From Burkholderiales bacterium (GTDB lineage Bacteria > Pseudomonadota > Gammaproteobacteria > Burkholderiales > Casimicrobiaceae): DNA of 64,000 nucleotides. The stretch is taken from assembly GCA_031277215.1 (NCBI GenBank), contig JAITMR010000042.1, positions 52,781-116,780 of the forward strand, read 5' to 3'. This document shows positions 63,186-64,000 of the stretch, piece by piece. The translations under genes were made by a program, and so were the position numbers. Under the pieces are notes generated by a model. It ran no database searches, was not told the DNA's origin, and saw only the letters and a program-made list of their open reading frames with translations. Every line of letters starts with the position of its first letter. Position 1 is the first letter of the stretch.

Positions 63186-63187
63186 CC

Positions 63188-63787
63188 GTGCCCAATAACC
63201 ATCAAGTCATCAACATTCTCATTGTCGGCGTTGGCGGTCAGGGCGTGATGACCGCCTCCGAAGTTTTGTGTGAAACGGCGATTCTGCAAGGTTTCGACGC
63301 CAAAAAAACAGAAATGGCAGGGATGTCACAGCGCGGCGGCGTCGTATCGTCCCATGTTCGCTTTGGCCCTAAAGTTTTCTCTCCGGAAATTGCTCGTGGC
63401 GAAGCCGATATTCTTGTCGCCTTTGAATCCGCTGAAGGCATGCGCTGGTGCCATTACTTACGCCCGAACGGTGTGGCCATGATCAACCGCCTTCATCTAG
63501 AGCCGCCCGTGGTTTCGCTTGGACTCTATCCTTATCCGCACCATCCTGTAGAAGAAATCCGCAAACAAGATGTGCGCGTTTACGACTTTGACGGTACCGC
63601 CATCGCCCTTGAATTGGGCGACAAACGACTGGTCAATACCGTGATGATGGGCGCTATCTCCGAAAACCTGCCATTTGCACCGGAAATACTCAAAGACCGT
63701 ATCGTTGAACGGTTTCGCGCCAAAAAACCGGCACTCGCCGAACTGAACGCTCTTGCGTTTGATCGCGGACGAGCGGCGGCGTGTTGA
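63188..63787 (+). CDS. iorB: indolepyruvate oxidoreductase beta subunit
   Basis: NILIVGVGGQGVMTASEVLCETAILQGFDAKKTEMAGMSQRGGVVSSHVRFG; GTG start at 63188. Confidence 0.93.
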   Translation: MPNNHQVINILIVGVGGQGVMTASEVLCETAILQGFDAKKTEMAGMSQRGGVVSSHVRFGPKVFSPEIARGEADILVAFESAEGMRWCHYLRPNGVAMINRLHLEPPVVSLGLYPYPHHPVEEIRKQDVRVYDFDGTAIALELGDKRLVNTVMMGAISENLPFAPEILKDRIVERFRAKKPALAELNALAFDRGRAAAC

Positions 63788-63922
63788 TAAATAAAGGCGA
63801 AAAATCTTAGACCCTCGTGGAATTCCAGGGAAAGATTCACGCGAAGGTACGGTGGAAGCTCCCTCCCCTTCAAGAGCCTGCCTGACCTTCCCTCGGTTTT
63901 TCGTTTCCCGTGCCCGTTTGAA

Positions 63923-64000
63923 TCATGCAGCCTTCTCCTGCGCGAGTTGCTTGTTGATCCAATCTTCCATGAACTTCATAGGGGAAGTGTATCCAAGCGC
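63923..64000 (-). mobile_element. IS3-family-type transposase C-terminus, cut by window edge
   Basis: Minus strand translates to ALGYTSPMKFMEDWINKQLAQEKAA*, resembling IS3 OrfB integrase ends (LGYxSPxxF). Confidence 0.65.

Noticed and set aside
1-64000. tRNA, rRNA, riboswitch or prophage genes
   Set aside because: No recognisable tRNA/rRNA sequences, phage structural genes or integrases seen; a tRNAscan-SE/Infernal run would be decisive.

Overview
The 64 kb window looks like an ordinary betaproteobacterial-type chromosome segment (lineage is my inference from gene content and order). It is dense with housekeeping genes: slyD-like FKBP, rlmL-like methyltransferase, carAB, gdhA, envZ/ompR, miaB-(metalloprotease)-phoH-ybeY-corC-lnt, rpoH, rimO, grpE-dnaK-dnaJ, moaA, yhbY, rlmE-ftsH-folP-glmM, relA, uvrB, and mobA-moeA-paaK-iorAB. 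Between about 29.7 and 39.0 kb there is a type IV pilus minor-pilin/PilY1 operon. Its last gene encodes a secreted RCC1-like beta-propeller protein, which I consider the most interesting protein-level find. Regulatory and structural finds include a perfect CIRCE (HrcA operator) upstream of rpoH and a sigma-32-type promoter upstream of grpE. A Correia-like MITE and a second unrelated MITE-like element lie directly behind the pilus operon. A 43-bp near-identical copy of the mobA 3' end sits between dnaJ and moaA. A dispersed family of 7-bp-periodic (ATCAGRG)n arrays mostly sits just 3' of stop codons. A truncated IS3-type transposase end lies at the right edge. I found no tRNA, rRNA, CRISPR array or prophage. 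All calls are by eye from sequence and translations; no searches were run.
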